Positions 13,972-25,645 of a stretch of 64,000 nt of DNA are shown here, in pieces. A program made the position numbers and the translations under genes. Position 1 is the stretch's first letter. Every line of letters starts with the position of its first letter. Origin of the DNA: Ignelater luminosus (lineage: Eukaryota > Arthropoda > Insecta > Coleoptera > Elateridae); assembly GCA_011009095.1 (NCBI GenBank), contig VTPC01090595.1:1-64000 (forward strand), read 5' to 3'. The notes below the pieces were generated by a model. That model ran no database searches. It was not told where the DNA came from and worked only from the letters and a program-made list of their open reading frames with translations.

Positions 13972-14371
13972 NNNNNNNNNNNNNNNNNNNNNNNNNNNNN
14001 NNNNNNNNNNNNNNNNNNNNNNNNNNNNNNNNNNNNNNNNNNNNNNNNNNNNNNNNNNNNNNNNNNNNNNNNNNNNNNNNNNNNNNNNNNNNNNNNNNNN
14101 NNNNNNNNNNNNNNNNNNNNNNNNNNNNNNNNNNNNNNNNNNNNNNNNNNNNNNNNNNNNNNNNNNNNNNNNNNNNNNNNNNNNNNNNNNNNNNNNNNNN
14201 NNNNNNNNNNNNNNNNNNNNNNNNNNNNNNNNNNNNNNNNNNNNNNNNNNNNNNNNNNNNNNNNNNNNNNNNNNNNNNNNNNNNNNNNNNNNNNNNNNNN
14301 NNNNNNNNNNNNNNNNNNNNNNNNNNNNNNNNNNNNNNNNNNNNNNNNNNNNNNNNNNNNNNNNNNNNNNN
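13972..14371. other. Assembly gap, 400 N
   Basis: Exactly 400 unknown bases. Apparent open frames spanning it are artefacts of untranslated N. The length may be estimated or a placeholder. Confidence 0.99.
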
Positions 14372-15641
14372 CAGAATGACCGTACTCCACCCTTTAGTTT
14401 CAAATGCCAAAAACGTTTATTTTTGGAAATTCTCAGATTTTTCAATCAAAATAGAGTTTGCTCAGAGAATGGAATCAGTATGCTTAGAAAAAAAATAAGC
14501 CAATATCAATCAAGATTTCTTAAAACAAGATAGATGGTAAGGTAGAAATTGAAAAACTACATACGTATACTGGTATGATATTTATAGTCTAACTAAGACT
14601 CAGCAACTATTTTTGGCACGTCATTTCATCAAGAAAATTTTGTAATTTGTATCGCTATAGAGATGACAATCATACAATTGTTTGTTCACCACGTAATAAA
14701 ATCAGAATCTCAATATCAACTAGTATACATTGCTGGCATATCCTTTTCTAAAATTACCTGTAAATTTTTAATTTTAATCGCAAAATTACAAAAAAATTCT
14801 GAAAATTTGTAATTTTAAATATCTTGGTCAGTTTTTAAAATGATCTCTTTTAGAACATACTCTACCTTCTATGGGTTCCGACTTCGCCATCCATTTTTCC
14901 GATAGTTGGTTTAAAAGTCTAAAAATACTTGCCGATAGGTATCTTATCATCTGTTACGACCTTACGAAAAAACTGCATTTTGATTTTTTTAATTTTTTAA
15001 TGGTGTTGGTATGAAAGAATCGCCACCTTTTGATATAGCTTCAAGTACCGGTTGCGTGTTTAAATATTTAAAGTATACTGATTGAAATTACAATTATTTG
15101 GCAAAATAACCTTAGTAGTGAAACGACAAAAACAAAGGGTTAGTTTCCACCGATTTAAATATTTCTTCTTCAGTAATTTATTGTCTGCTCTGGAATTAGA
15201 AAAATGGTTCATTCCTATTATAGACAAAAATACGAGTGGGAGAAGTACCGCTTCCTAGGAAATGTGGACACAAAGAATAGTAATATTGCGCAAGCCCTAA
15301 CGAGAGCGAGATTACATAAAATAGACTAGGCCACCAACACCACGACTACGCAGAAGCGCTGTGGGGTTCAATTCCTTGTGTGCATATGGGTCACTATAAA
15401 CTTTTACGTTGTTTGGAAACGTACAAAATCAATAAAACCTTGAGTGAAGCGCTTGCGCTTATTACATTATCTTTTTTTTGGGCTGGATAATAACAAATTG
15501 TAGCAAATTTGGATGGAAACACATGCGTCTTCAATTTATCTTGTATCCCACTGGTCGTAGAATTTCCGCTTAAACGGAACAAATATACCACGCTGAAAGA
15601 TTGCTCCCAATTTGTTTAAATTAAAACTAATGAAATGGAAG
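14372..15641. other. Intergenic, no gene; possible tRNA-derived remnant near 15.36 kb
   Basis: No gene recognised. Around 15350-15380 the sequence GTGGGGTTCAATTCCTTG resembles a Pol III B box (consensus GGTTCRANNCC) in a slightly GC-rich patch. This could be the head of an old tRNA-derived SINE, but no A box or tail was seen. Confidence 0.35.
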
Positions 15642-15647
15642 GTTTAT
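15642..15647 (-). terminator. Polyadenylation signal AATAAA for the exon at 15730-15810
   Basis: AATAAA on the minus strand lies 83-88 bases past the stop codon of the possible terminal exon. In AT-rich DNA such hexamers occur often by chance, so this only supports the exon call weakly. Confidence 0.3.
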
Positions 15648-15729
15648 TTATTGTATAAAATTTAATGAAATAGAAATAATATAAATACAATGTTAAATTC
15701 TATAAATAAATAGTTTGTCTAGTATTCAT

Positions 15730-15810
15730 TTATGCTTCACAAGAACCCTTGGGGGTGATAGATAAAGTTCCTCTAACATCAGTAACTTGATTTCTATCGA
15801 GATCGCCGAT
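15730..15810 (-). CDS. Possible 3'-terminal exon of an unidentified minus-strand gene
   Basis: An acceptor TAATTTACAG is followed by a 26-codon open frame ending in TAA. The peptide starts IGDLDRNQVTDVRG and ends ITPKGSCEA, with a codon and residue mix much more protein-like than the neighbouring chance frames. Upstream, 15898-15936 could be a 39-nt exon in matching phase (encoding LIVVPDDYCFVLY), bounded by CTAG and GTAAAT, but its splice sites are poor. I do not recognise the family. The remaining exons, if real, would lie at higher coordinates and were not found. Confidence 0.35.
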   Translation of the reverse strand: MGDLDRNQVTDVRGTLSITPKGSCEA

Positions 15811-15936
15811 CTGTAAATTAAATAATAGAATTAATAAAATGTAAATGGATGGTTTTAAAATAAATATTAAACAAAAAATGTGCATTAACCAATTTACATA
15901 AAGAACAAAACAATAATCATCAGGCACCACTATGAG

Positions 15937-16814
15937 CTAGTTTTTGTTAATTTCCTCAGAAATAGCAATTTTAACAAATCTAGAAATTATTCCATGAGAT
16001 ATTATTTAACTTTAATTTTTTAAAGTGATATTTACCTAATAGGTAAAAATTTATTTGTAATTGTCTTTCAAAATGGCAGAACATTAATATCTAGAATCAT
16101 GAATGGAGGTTTCTAGGGATCATAATAATCTCCATGGAGCACTTCAGCGCCGTATTGAATTCTCCGGAGAGCTTTCTACAGCTTTATAGGCTAAATTATC
16201 ATGCTGTAGGAAATTACATTTGTTTATAATCCTGGATTATAAGAAATTAACAGGACATTTCCCTTTTTTGTTTATAATTAAAAAAATGTTTTATTTACAT
16301 TCAGAATGATCTAGTAATCATAGAACAATTGATTTCATCATTCTGAAACTAATTATCAGTTATTTGTTTGCTACAGTGTAATGTTTACAGCATTTTTGAA
16401 TTTTCGATACAATATTTGCCGAAAATTCCTTCATTATCACATACTCATACCAATCATAATCAGCCTGATTATATGAATGGTACCTAATTAATAAAAACCT
16501 TCTAGCATACTCGTCGCTTATCATAGAGGAAATGCTTATATTATATTCACGTAACTGTGGAAGGTGAGTGGAATTTAACTCTTAATTATCTTAGAAAGAT
16601 TAAATTCCATAAATTGTTACATTCACATACTAAGGCCAGTTGCATATGACCGACAAGCTTTCTGAACAGTAGATCTGCAGTGCAGTGAATAGGTGCGCGA
16701 TGTTTGTTTTTTTAAAGTTGAACTCATTGCAAGAAAGTCCAGAAAAGTCTAATTTCTTTATTAAAACAATTAAAAAAATATTAGGTATATTAAAAGTTGC
16801 AAAATTTGTATAGG
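15937..16814. other. Intergenic, no gene seen
   Basis: AT-rich, no recognisable coding sequence, terminal inverted repeats or tandem arrays. Confidence 0.45.
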
Positions 16815-16930
16815 CCCGATTACGTCCTGTCTACCTAGCCGCCACGCGCCATGTGCATTATAGCGGCGGCGAGCGGCCAGGTCACGCGCGCCTTGGCAAC
16901 AAAAGCCCGACAGCCGGATGGCTGTCGGAT
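16815..16930. other. Small GC- and CpG-rich island with perfect hairpin
   Basis: About 115 bp of strikingly GC- and CpG-rich DNA stands alone in AT-rich sequence. It contains GCCGCC (16839-16844) opposed by GGCGGC (16865-16870). At 16907-16928 there is a perfect hairpin: CCGACAGCC, loop GGAT, GGCTGTCGG. No open frame of note. It may be part of a MITE, a small promoter island or a structured RNA; the sequence alone does not decide. Flanks were checked for terminal inverted repeats without a clear result. Confidence 0.5.
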
Positions 16931-19133
16931 AGGAAATCTATCAAAAAACTATCGTGTGCAAAACCATGCGTTTAATTAATTTATATTACCATTCGAAGAA
17001 TTTCATGATAGTGTGCAAACTGCTTTAGGTTACGGTTGTTCTTCGATTAATGAATGAACTCATAATTTCTTTGCATGTTTTTTTGTGTTTTATTTCTAAG
17101 GGTAGTAGTATGCATAAAAAAGAATCTTGACCTTTCAGAGCGTTTCCATTTTTAATATCGTAGAATGAACGTTTTTAATAAATAAATTCCAGTTTGTAAT
17201 CAACTTTAAAAAGCATTTGATGGGGAATGTAGAAGGCATTCACCTAATCAAAAGAGTAGTCTTCTAGCGAGTTTTTTAATTAATTATGCTATAGGAACGG
17301 AGAACGATAGGCTCAAAGTTAGGAAAAATGACGGCTGTGAATTTGTAATTGCTATATCTCTGTGCACTAGTCGCCTAATCCTACTATATCTTCAGAACGC
17401 GTTAGATAAATTATCACCATTTTTGTGTAAACGCCCACTACTATGGTTTGCAAGTTTGCGTAACTCCCAGAGGTAATATAACAAATATACGTTACCAACG
17501 TAATACTTGAATCTACCCTTACAAGCTGAATAGTATAAAACTTGGGTTGCAAAGCGTGTACAAACCTAATAGTTACATACATTGCGTCTTTGTGCATTAC
17601 CGAGTAACCTTTTTTATTTCAGCTGCACACAAGACACCTGTAGCTTGCAAAACGAACGTAAAGCTGTGCTTGTGGTGATACCTACAAAAGTTGAAACCCC
17701 CACGCGCTGGATTTAGTCTTATTTCAAGTATAACCTTTTTGTACCCACCGCTAGCGAGGAAAACAAAGAAATAACGGAAAAATCGATTAGGTCTAAGACC
17801 GTTGAATTAAGTAGAGAGCTGTTTTTATAAAGACCGTCACTACATATATCTACATGTTATCAAAATCCAGCTAAGGAGTTTTGCTGAAGTTGAGCATCCG
17901 TCTATGAACTCACTAGAACCAACTGTTTATCCTCTAGAGGTCATTAAAAGTAGCTAAAATCACCAAACTTTATTACTTGCACGATAATGGAAAAAGATAA
18001 AAAGAATGGTATTTGAGAACAATTTATTCTGGCAGAAGACTTCCAACAAAAAGCAAAAGACGAAAACTGAGTTTGATTCACAGAAAAAAACAAACAATTA
18101 CAAATCTCTGTTTCAGCAAGTCTGCAAAGATATCATTTTACGAAACGACCGTGCGTCGTATCGAACTGGAATTTTTTCTATCATTAATGGTTCACCATGA
18201 ATACAGACAAGTGAGGTGTGACCATATCCGTTGCTTCTTTGTCAGCATCAGCACCATCATCAATTGTGTTCTTTCACAAAAATGCCTTTCATCTTTGGAT
18301 TCCTGTATTACTGCACCCTAAAAACGATCAACTGGCGTGCCAAAAATTAAAAATGTCAAAAAACTGTTGTTTCCAAACAAATGAAGGTAAACTGGATCTT
18401 TAAAGATAGTTGGACACCCTAAAGATGAACTCAAAAAGCAAGAGTTACTGCCCGGCACTTATTTATTAAAAATTAATGGCGAGTGGCATATCAATCGACT
18501 TTTCTCGATTTGGGAATATAAAACAGCTGGTAAACTTGTAAGAAATGCGGAAATTTTGAATTGGTGAAGATAAAGACAAGAACACCTGACTCATCAAAGA
18601 TAAGTTGTTAAAATTGCTAAAATAAAGTTGCATCCTTTGGGCAGTAGGTAAATTTATTGGTAATACTCAATCGAGCTAAGCTACACTTTATCGCTTCGGT
18701 TGCTAAAAGAAACAAAATACAGTTTTTGACAACTGCCGATATTTATCAGGAACGATATTCATCGTTCGAAGAAACAAAACCCGTCGCAAGAGATGAAGCC
18801 CTGCACGAAAATGTATTATAGCAAGCAACCAATAATAACCTCTGTAAGTTTAAAAACTAAAGTAAAAGTCTTGTTCGACAATAAACAATAATCAAATTTT
18901 AGCCCAAAAATGGACTTGACCGGTTCTTGAATTGAACTTTTCGTATGTAAAACTATATAAAATTACTGAAGATATTTAATTGACGCTTTTGAAATTAAAA
19001 TTCGCTGGATATCGTGAAACTTAACGGGATAAAACAGTCCTTGGATAAATATCTATTTTTATAGCATCTCTTCCATACTACCTTTATCTAAATCTTTTTC
19101 AAGATGCAGGTAGATCAAAAATTCAATATCTTA
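16931..19133. other. 3' flank of transporter copy A, no clear gene
   Basis: Frames at 18006-18403 (plus) and 17367-17597 (minus) have no recognisable domain and no matching splice pattern. The terminal exon of copy A may have a short continuation here if the donor at 19181 is used, but no partner exon could be identified. The first AATAAA on the minus strand that I noticed downstream is near 18655. Confidence 0.4.
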
Positions 19134-22100
19134 TCAATTCAAAAGCCAAAAACTGTGCCAACTATTGGTATATACGCTTACCTCATAGTCCATTTTCCTA
19201 CTTTGCTCATAATGATAAATCTTCTCTTCAACATAAAGTCTGTGATGATTAATTTCAGATTTGGAACCAAGTAACGACGTATATTCTGAACTTTCAGTAT
19301 TCCAAGATCCACTAATTCCACTATCAGACGAATTGTCACCATCTACGTTATTCTGATGTACGCAGTAAAAATATATAAAAGCAATTATGCACTGCAAGAA
19401 AATCAAGACATTAGAACTTAAATAAAATAAGGTGCTGCTGTAGTTTTTACCATAATAAATGTCATTACAGCCATTACAGTTGAGCATACAGGAAATCCAT
19501 AATGTTCCAAAATAAATCCACCTAGTGAAGGCCCAATTACTTCACCAAGGGAATACATACACGACCAAACGCCTGCTACAAGACTATAAGTTGGTAATGA
19601 ATCTTCACAACCCCCCGCACTAAAAAATTTAACTTTGAATTAAAATATTCCTTCTTATAACAGAATATACCTACATAGCGCTTTTTAGAATTCCTTGAAA
19701 AGTTGGTAATAAGACCAAAGCAACTGTTATGCCCAAAGTACAAAGTGCTACTACATCCAACCAAAGAGAACTAAAAAAATCTTATTCGTTATTTTCTAAT
19801 AACTATTTATAGCTTAATACTAACTTTTCCAGAAAAGGAATGTAAGGGCAAGGACCTAGCATTAATAAGGAAACGGTTGAAAATGCTAATCCCCAAACCA
19901 TCATCGACCAATGGCTGTTAACCTTATCGGCTACCCAGCCCCAAATAGGACTAAAAATACCATACAATGCCGAAAATAACAAAAATATCAATCCTATCTG
20001 TTGTGGAGACAAAACATACTAAAATGATAAAAAAGAATAATTACTATGATAATAGGTTTAAAGAGACTTTACTTACTTGTCTTAAATGAGGTTCTAATGT
20101 TGGATCAAGAAATGCCCATGTACTTGACGCAACAACTACAATTAAACTTGTAACAGCGACAGCTGGAACTTTAATTAATTTAAATACGGATTGCCCTTTT
20201 CCACTTACTGCTACATCTGTAATGAATTTAAGTTAGAAGTTGAAACATGCGTGTAATAAAATTTACTAAATTGCTCTCACCATTTATTGGAGGCAGAAGA
20301 TAAATTGTTAATGGAATTACTAGTATCATTGTTACACCTAATACAAAAAATGGTAGATCAAATCCCCCGACCTATCTAAAACGAAAACAAAGTAAAAAAT
20401 GATCTAGATGAGATATCTTTAAAGGAATTATTCAACAAGAGTTAATTGTTATTAATACTACGAACAACTATGAAAATCTACTTTTCATTTTAATCTGAAT
20501 CAAATCTCAATTAAATTGTTTTTATGTGTTTTACAGTACGATATGCAACTAAAAAGTTCACGGGATCATGCCTAAAGTTATCAATTATTCCTTCTTCCAT
20601 ATTTTCTTTAGAACCCTCATGTGGACCTACATTTTATTCTAAGAATTATATTCTTACCAAAACATAAAAAGTTAAAATTGAATGTTTCAATGAACTAGAC
20701 ACTAGAAATCGTTATCTTTTGCAATTTTCAAAATAAAAACGGTAGAAGCTTAGGTAGGAATAAAAATAAGAGCAAGGTCCAAGAGTGTACTTTGATAAAA
20801 ACTAGGCTGCCTTCTAGCAAGCGCTCTAGTTTCGTATTCAGGAGATCAAGGGTTTGATCCCCCACAGTAAGGTTTTCCGTGATTTTCATTAGTGAGGTAG
20901 GCTAGGTGAATATTGAAACAATAATGTTCACGAAATTAAGTTACCTCTTCGCACTTCCTAAAACTACCATTTGTGGCTAAAAAGAAGTCTTCAAGCTCCC
21001 CAACTGGGAAATGATACTCTGACTTCTTTTTCCCAGCAGTCACATATATGAACCTCGGTGTTATGTACTCTATCAGTCAAGTAGTGAGCTCGACAACTTA
21101 CATTATTTCTATCTTACATGTAATGATGGAATTTAACAGAGATCTACGACATATACAATATGCAGAAACAGTTAAGTATAGAAATATGCCGACAACAGTC
21201 AACAAAACAAGATAAAAACCACATTTGGTAGTTTAGAGTGAAATATAATTTCTCGGAAGAAATGTTAGAAAGTTACAAATTGGTATATTTGTGTGTTTTG
21301 ATGTCTAAAGAAAAAATATTAATTTTGCAACTCGGAATTGTTTTTTCTCTTTGGATTCAGTTTCTTGAAGGTACATAGGCACCACAGTAACTAGGAATTG
21401 CGCCGTGGCCAATAAGACAATTAAAACTGACATTAAACGTACCACGCACTCTCCTGTTTACCACAGGAAGTTACCTTAAGAAGTTCTGCCATAGGCACCA
21501 AATGTTATACAGCAATCATATTAAAGCCTACGCAACAAGTTACATTCAGATAAGCAAAACTGATAAATCTGAAAAGCACATATTGTTTTCCTTATTTGTT
21601 TAAATTCAGAAACTGAACTGGCTACTATAAAGGCAAATTTGTTGACAGAAACTAACTGTAAAGCAGATGTCTGATTGAGATAATTTAGTTCTAGTAGTCA
21701 AACTGCAGAATATATGAAGAGGTATGTTTTTGATCCAAACATGACTCTTCAAACTAGAGCTGTTGCAGTTTTTCTCTGCTCATCTGTGCCACCTCTAAAT
21801 CCCTCCCTCACGTCCACCATCTTTGTTTATCTTTGTTTGGATCAGTCGAGCTAAGTTGTTCAAAATCGATAATCGTTATTCTTTAACTACAATAAGACAA
21901 CCAGGCACAAAGATGCTAATGCGTTTTCATCACCATGACGTCAGAGCTGTGTAACGACAGCGTTGGATAGAAAGGAAATCTTAATCTTTTGCAGTTAAAA
22001 CCATGAGGACTATCATGCCACTACATGTCCGCGGACGTTTTTCCGCGACACCACCTCATCTACGTATCTTGTTCCCGCGCTGGTACTCTATCCGAAAAGT

Positions 22101-25100
22101 ATGAGGCCCTTTTGCGAGCAAGCCGGACTGTTCAAATTTTAGTGATAATTATTTTTCATACTCTTTTCAAAACACCCCTAAAATAGTACCATACCAAAGT
22201 AGTGCCTGGTCAAAATAAAGCGCTACAAAAGCAAAGTCTAAAAATACTATTAAAAATACTTCGACAGCGTTACAGGTATGGATTCGAAGGCTTTCCGTAA
22301 GCCCGACCGGACAAGAGGGAGTCGCCACAAAACTCTCAACTGAACACAAGGGGGTCCTAACCTTCCGGACCACTTCAATTGCCAGCTGGGTTCCCTACGG
22401 TTAACGGAATCGGGCTTCACAAAATCCCGGTAGATATGCCACTGGGTTTCTGACCCTCAATTAATTTTGATGGTGACCAAATCGTTGGTGAAATCGACCC
22501 TTAATCTTTTGGTACTGCTCAATAGATAAATTAAATACAAATCTTCTACAGTTGAAACACTTCTAATCGCCATTTTTTACAGACTTAATCTTACATGACT
22601 TGATTTTGACTTAGCGTTGCCTTTGAATGATGCAATATACTACATATTTAGATGGTTTTTTTGGCATGGTCGTATGACAACGTCATTCTTGTAGGTACTA
22701 TTTTTTGCAGTATTCTTTAGACTGAAACCATGAACCTTATTATATTTAAAACAGAAAGACACATGATGCTAATGTCAGAGGCTCAAGAAAACGTTGAAGA
22801 AATCAGATACAAACAGGAATTGGACGACATCATCTGCCTGATATTTCACCAACAAAATCTAGAGCAAAATCAGTTTGATCGTTTCATATGGGGTTAACTA
22901 AATTTGAGCTTATAGTCAAAAAGGCTAAGAGAAAATATACTTAGAAAATTATTCAGTAATCTCCCACTTTGAGTAAATAATTTCCAGACTGTTAACAATA
23001 CAAAATATACCTTTAATTACTTAGAGGAAGAATTTGAAGTCGTAAATTTTTTATTAATATTTGGAAAATTAAAATCTTAGTCGAAATAGATACTAAGTAA
23101 TATGTATACTTTCAGCTAAGCAAATCTTGATGTTAGGAAGGGGGTGCATTTCACTGTAGCAGTCAACAGTCATAAGTGGAGTACACTCAAAGTACAGAGG
23201 AAGCTTGCATCGTAAATGATCATTCAATCATCTGTTAGCAGGCCAGTAGTCAGCGGAGGGCTAGAGTTTGCCCTCTCTAGATCACTTTTAGAGAATCTAA
23301 AATATTATAGAGAAAACAACAAATGCATTCAATGAGTCGTTTGAGTTTTCCTTTCCGAAGTTGCAACTTTCGTGAGATATATTTCATTATTGGACTGCCA
23401 TAAACTTTAATTTTAGTAATGCTTTATCTCATCTAGCAATGTTCTATTTTTAATAAAGATACCAAGCTTAACGTATTCTTTTGAGAGCTGTATTCCATCT
23501 AGCGCAGGTTTAGTAGATGTTCATCAAACGTCCAAATTTCGCCGACAGATGTCCAATTTTGGCTGAGAGATGTCTATGGGATATTTAACAAACGTCTGTT
23601 ACCGGACATCTGATAGAGGTTCAAAAACGGACGTTTACTAGGTGTACAGCTCACGTACAAAGTATTCGGTCGAAGTATGGATCAAAATAGGATGACGCAA
23701 ACAGTTGTCTGATGGACGGGACGTCCAAAAATGAACTGCTGGTGCTGCATATAATATAAATGAAAAGTTGCCGGTGTGGTTACACATCTTTTATCCAGTT
23801 TTAAAATTTTGAAACGTGATAGTGAATTTCCCTCATCTGTATTATCTTATCTACAATTCTGATCAGTTGTGCAAATGTAACACTTGCAACACATATACGT
23901 ATGATAACGGTTTGTCGTTTTTAAATTTACTTCTGGCTAAAGGTTTTGTCTGTTAGCAAGAATTTTAGAAAGCCTCTATGTAAAGATTATAATATGAAAC
24001 AAATCTATTATGAAAATGCAAATTAAAAAGACTGTTAAGATAAAACAAGAAATTTACCTTAAAAAAACAGAATTTCTCAAAATCGGAACAGGTGTATAGA
24101 AATATGACGCTAATCGTTATATGTAATTTCATAACAGATAATTAGAATTGAAAACTAAATGTTTGTCAAAGGATCAAGCTTTGCAGTAGGTCAGCTACGT
24201 ATTATGAGGATCGGACGTTTATTAAGTAGTAGCAATGGAAAGTAACATCGCATACGACGGGTAAATAATTACGGTTGCTTATTCATAGAAGGTATTATGC
24301 GGCTGTCCGCTATGTTCAAAAGGATAATAAAATAATGGCCTGAAAGCTAAAGCAAAGGAAATTGTTAACATCAGCAAATTTTAGGGAGTTAATTTTCTAA
24401 TTTTATTTACAGTTAGGGTATCTAGCAAGCTATTCTATCGCTTGTAACTATAGTCACACAATTAATTATTAATCTAAACCAATTATGAACACGATAATCT
24501 AAATTTCAAGTGCATCGGTTTGTTTCGTAATTCTAAACATAAATTACAAATTAATATGAGAGAAACAAAACATATAAATCAAAACTTCTATTTCCTATTA
24601 CATACCGAATATAACATTCCTCCAACGGCAGGGCCTACACTCATACCAAGTCCTACAAACGTTTCTAGGATACCCTAGAAAAAAGCCACACAAATGATAA
24701 TAAAGCACAAAGTTAGGTATCAAATAGGTACACAGATAGTTACCAAAACGGATCCAATATTTTCAGGAAATGAATGAACAACAAGAACATAACTAGCAGT
24801 TGAGAATGCACTCGCTCCTAGAGCTTCTAATCCTCTTATAAGTAAACAAAAAGTAGTAAAAGCGTAATAATCTTCAATAAATTCAAGTAAACTGAAAATG
24901 AATCAGATTTATTAAGTTCTTAGATTTAAAAAACAAAAAACTTACCCAAATAAAAGATTACAAGCTCCTGTCAGAAATATTCCAGATATAAACAGATATT
25001 TAGTGCCAAATCTTGGTAACTGAAAATCTAATCAAATAATATTATGCACAACAAATATTATAAAATGCACTCACAATTTTTCCAACAATTGGCGACATCA

Positions 25101-25626
25101 TAAACATAATTAAAGCGTAGAAACTAAATACAAATCCTGAGAGTGTGTCAGACAGGCCTTTTTCTGCAGCCTCCCTTGGGAAAAACGGCGCCATTATTGA
25201 CATTGAACAGAAACACATAAAATCTACAAAGGCTAATAATAACAAAGTCATCCTTTGACTTTTATCAAGTGTTTGCAGAAACGATCGTTCAATTCTTGAA
25301 TTCGTTCTGAAATCAATAAAACAATTTTGTGGAGTCTTATTAAATTATTATGAGAATGAAAAATATGTCATATATATATCAATTTACCTTAATAAACGTT
25401 CTCTAATTCTTCTAATCTCTCCAGGAGTATATGAATCAACAGCAAGGTGTGCCAAAGATCTACTTCTACTAAATTTTCTCTTTCCATTTGTGCTGCAAAT
25501 TCTGTCTGATTGCCAAGAATTTGAATATTCTTTACTAGCAGCAGTTTTAAAGGAATTTAACAAACTTACGTCTTCTGGATATAACAGCGTATTCTGCTTC
25601 GTCGATCTATTTTCTTCTTTATCCAT
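19134..25626 (-). CDS. SLC18B1-like MFS transporter, copy A
   Basis: A major facilitator transporter of the SLC18B1 family (in mammals a vesicular proton/polyamine exchanger); substrate here is inferred only. Eleven coding exons: 25626-25388, 25306-25075, 25019-24946, 24891-24744, 24674-24606, 20371-20281, 20216-20077, 20018-19825, 19770-19675, 19619-19451, 19391-19134. All introns are GT-AG with consistent phases. The product is about 569 aa, or at least 554 if the donor GAG|GTAAGC at 19182/19181 leads to an unseen last exon. Residues 1-99 are cytosolic and charged. TM1 starts near 100 (LLLLAFVDFMCF) and is followed by the family motif APFFPREA. The antiporter motif C, GLGMSVGPAVGG, lies in TM5 (239-250). 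TWAFLDPTLEPHL (317-329) is in TM7, and SLGEVIGPSLGG is in TM11. Acidic dileucine-type signals EDVSLL (18-23) and EYTSLL (520-525) suggest endosomal or vesicular sorting. A 59-nt intron (19450-19392) near the end of TM12 is absent from copy B. The 5' UTR is spliced just upstream of the ATG. Confidence 0.93.
20800..21110 (+). repeat. Probable tRNA-derived SINE in intron 5 of copy A
   Basis: The head near 20808-20870 contains a good Pol III B-box-like sequence, GGGTTTGATCCCCCAC (20849-20864), preceded by a tRNA-like stretch. The body that follows (to about 21100) is different in composition from the surrounding intron. The A box is degenerate and no target duplication was found, so limits are approximate. 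It does not fold into a functional tRNA by eye. Confidence 0.4.
22010..22490. repeat. Unidentified GC-richer repeat block in intron 5 of copy A
   Basis: About 480 bp of clearly higher GC content than the rest of the intron. The minus strand is open at 22167-22373 (contains VVRKVRTPLCSVESF), but no known domain can be named. A transposon fragment is the likeliest reading. No terminal repeats were seen. Confidence 0.35.
23505..23645. repeat. Imperfect inverted repeat, probable MITE scrap
   Basis: AAACGTCC followed by GACAGATGTCC at 23526-23553 is mirrored by GGACATCTGAT and GGACGTTT at 23613-23636. Related ACGTCT and ATGTCT words lie between. The two arms and the centre suggest a decayed palindromic element; ends and target duplication are unclear. 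Confidence 0.35.
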
Positions 25627-25645
25627 TTTGAAAATAAATTAGTCT
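25627..25645 (-). promoter_or_regulatory. 5' UTR segment and splice acceptor of copy A
   Basis: The start ATG (25626-25624) is preceded by 17 bases of leader (25643-25627) and the acceptor ATTATTTCAG, whose AG is at 25645-25644. This implies at least one non-coding first exon further upstream. Copy B has the same arrangement. Confidence 0.6.

Noticed and set aside
13788-14445. Long open frames across the N gap on both strands
   Set aside because: They consist mostly of unknown bases; only short unrelated ends are real sequence.
20808-20870. tRNA gene
   Set aside because: The B box is good but the A box and cloverleaf stems do not form; a tRNA-derived SINE fits better.
22167-22373. 68-codon minus frame as a gene
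   Set aside because: It lies in a GC-richer repeat-like block inside an intron, with no recognised domain.
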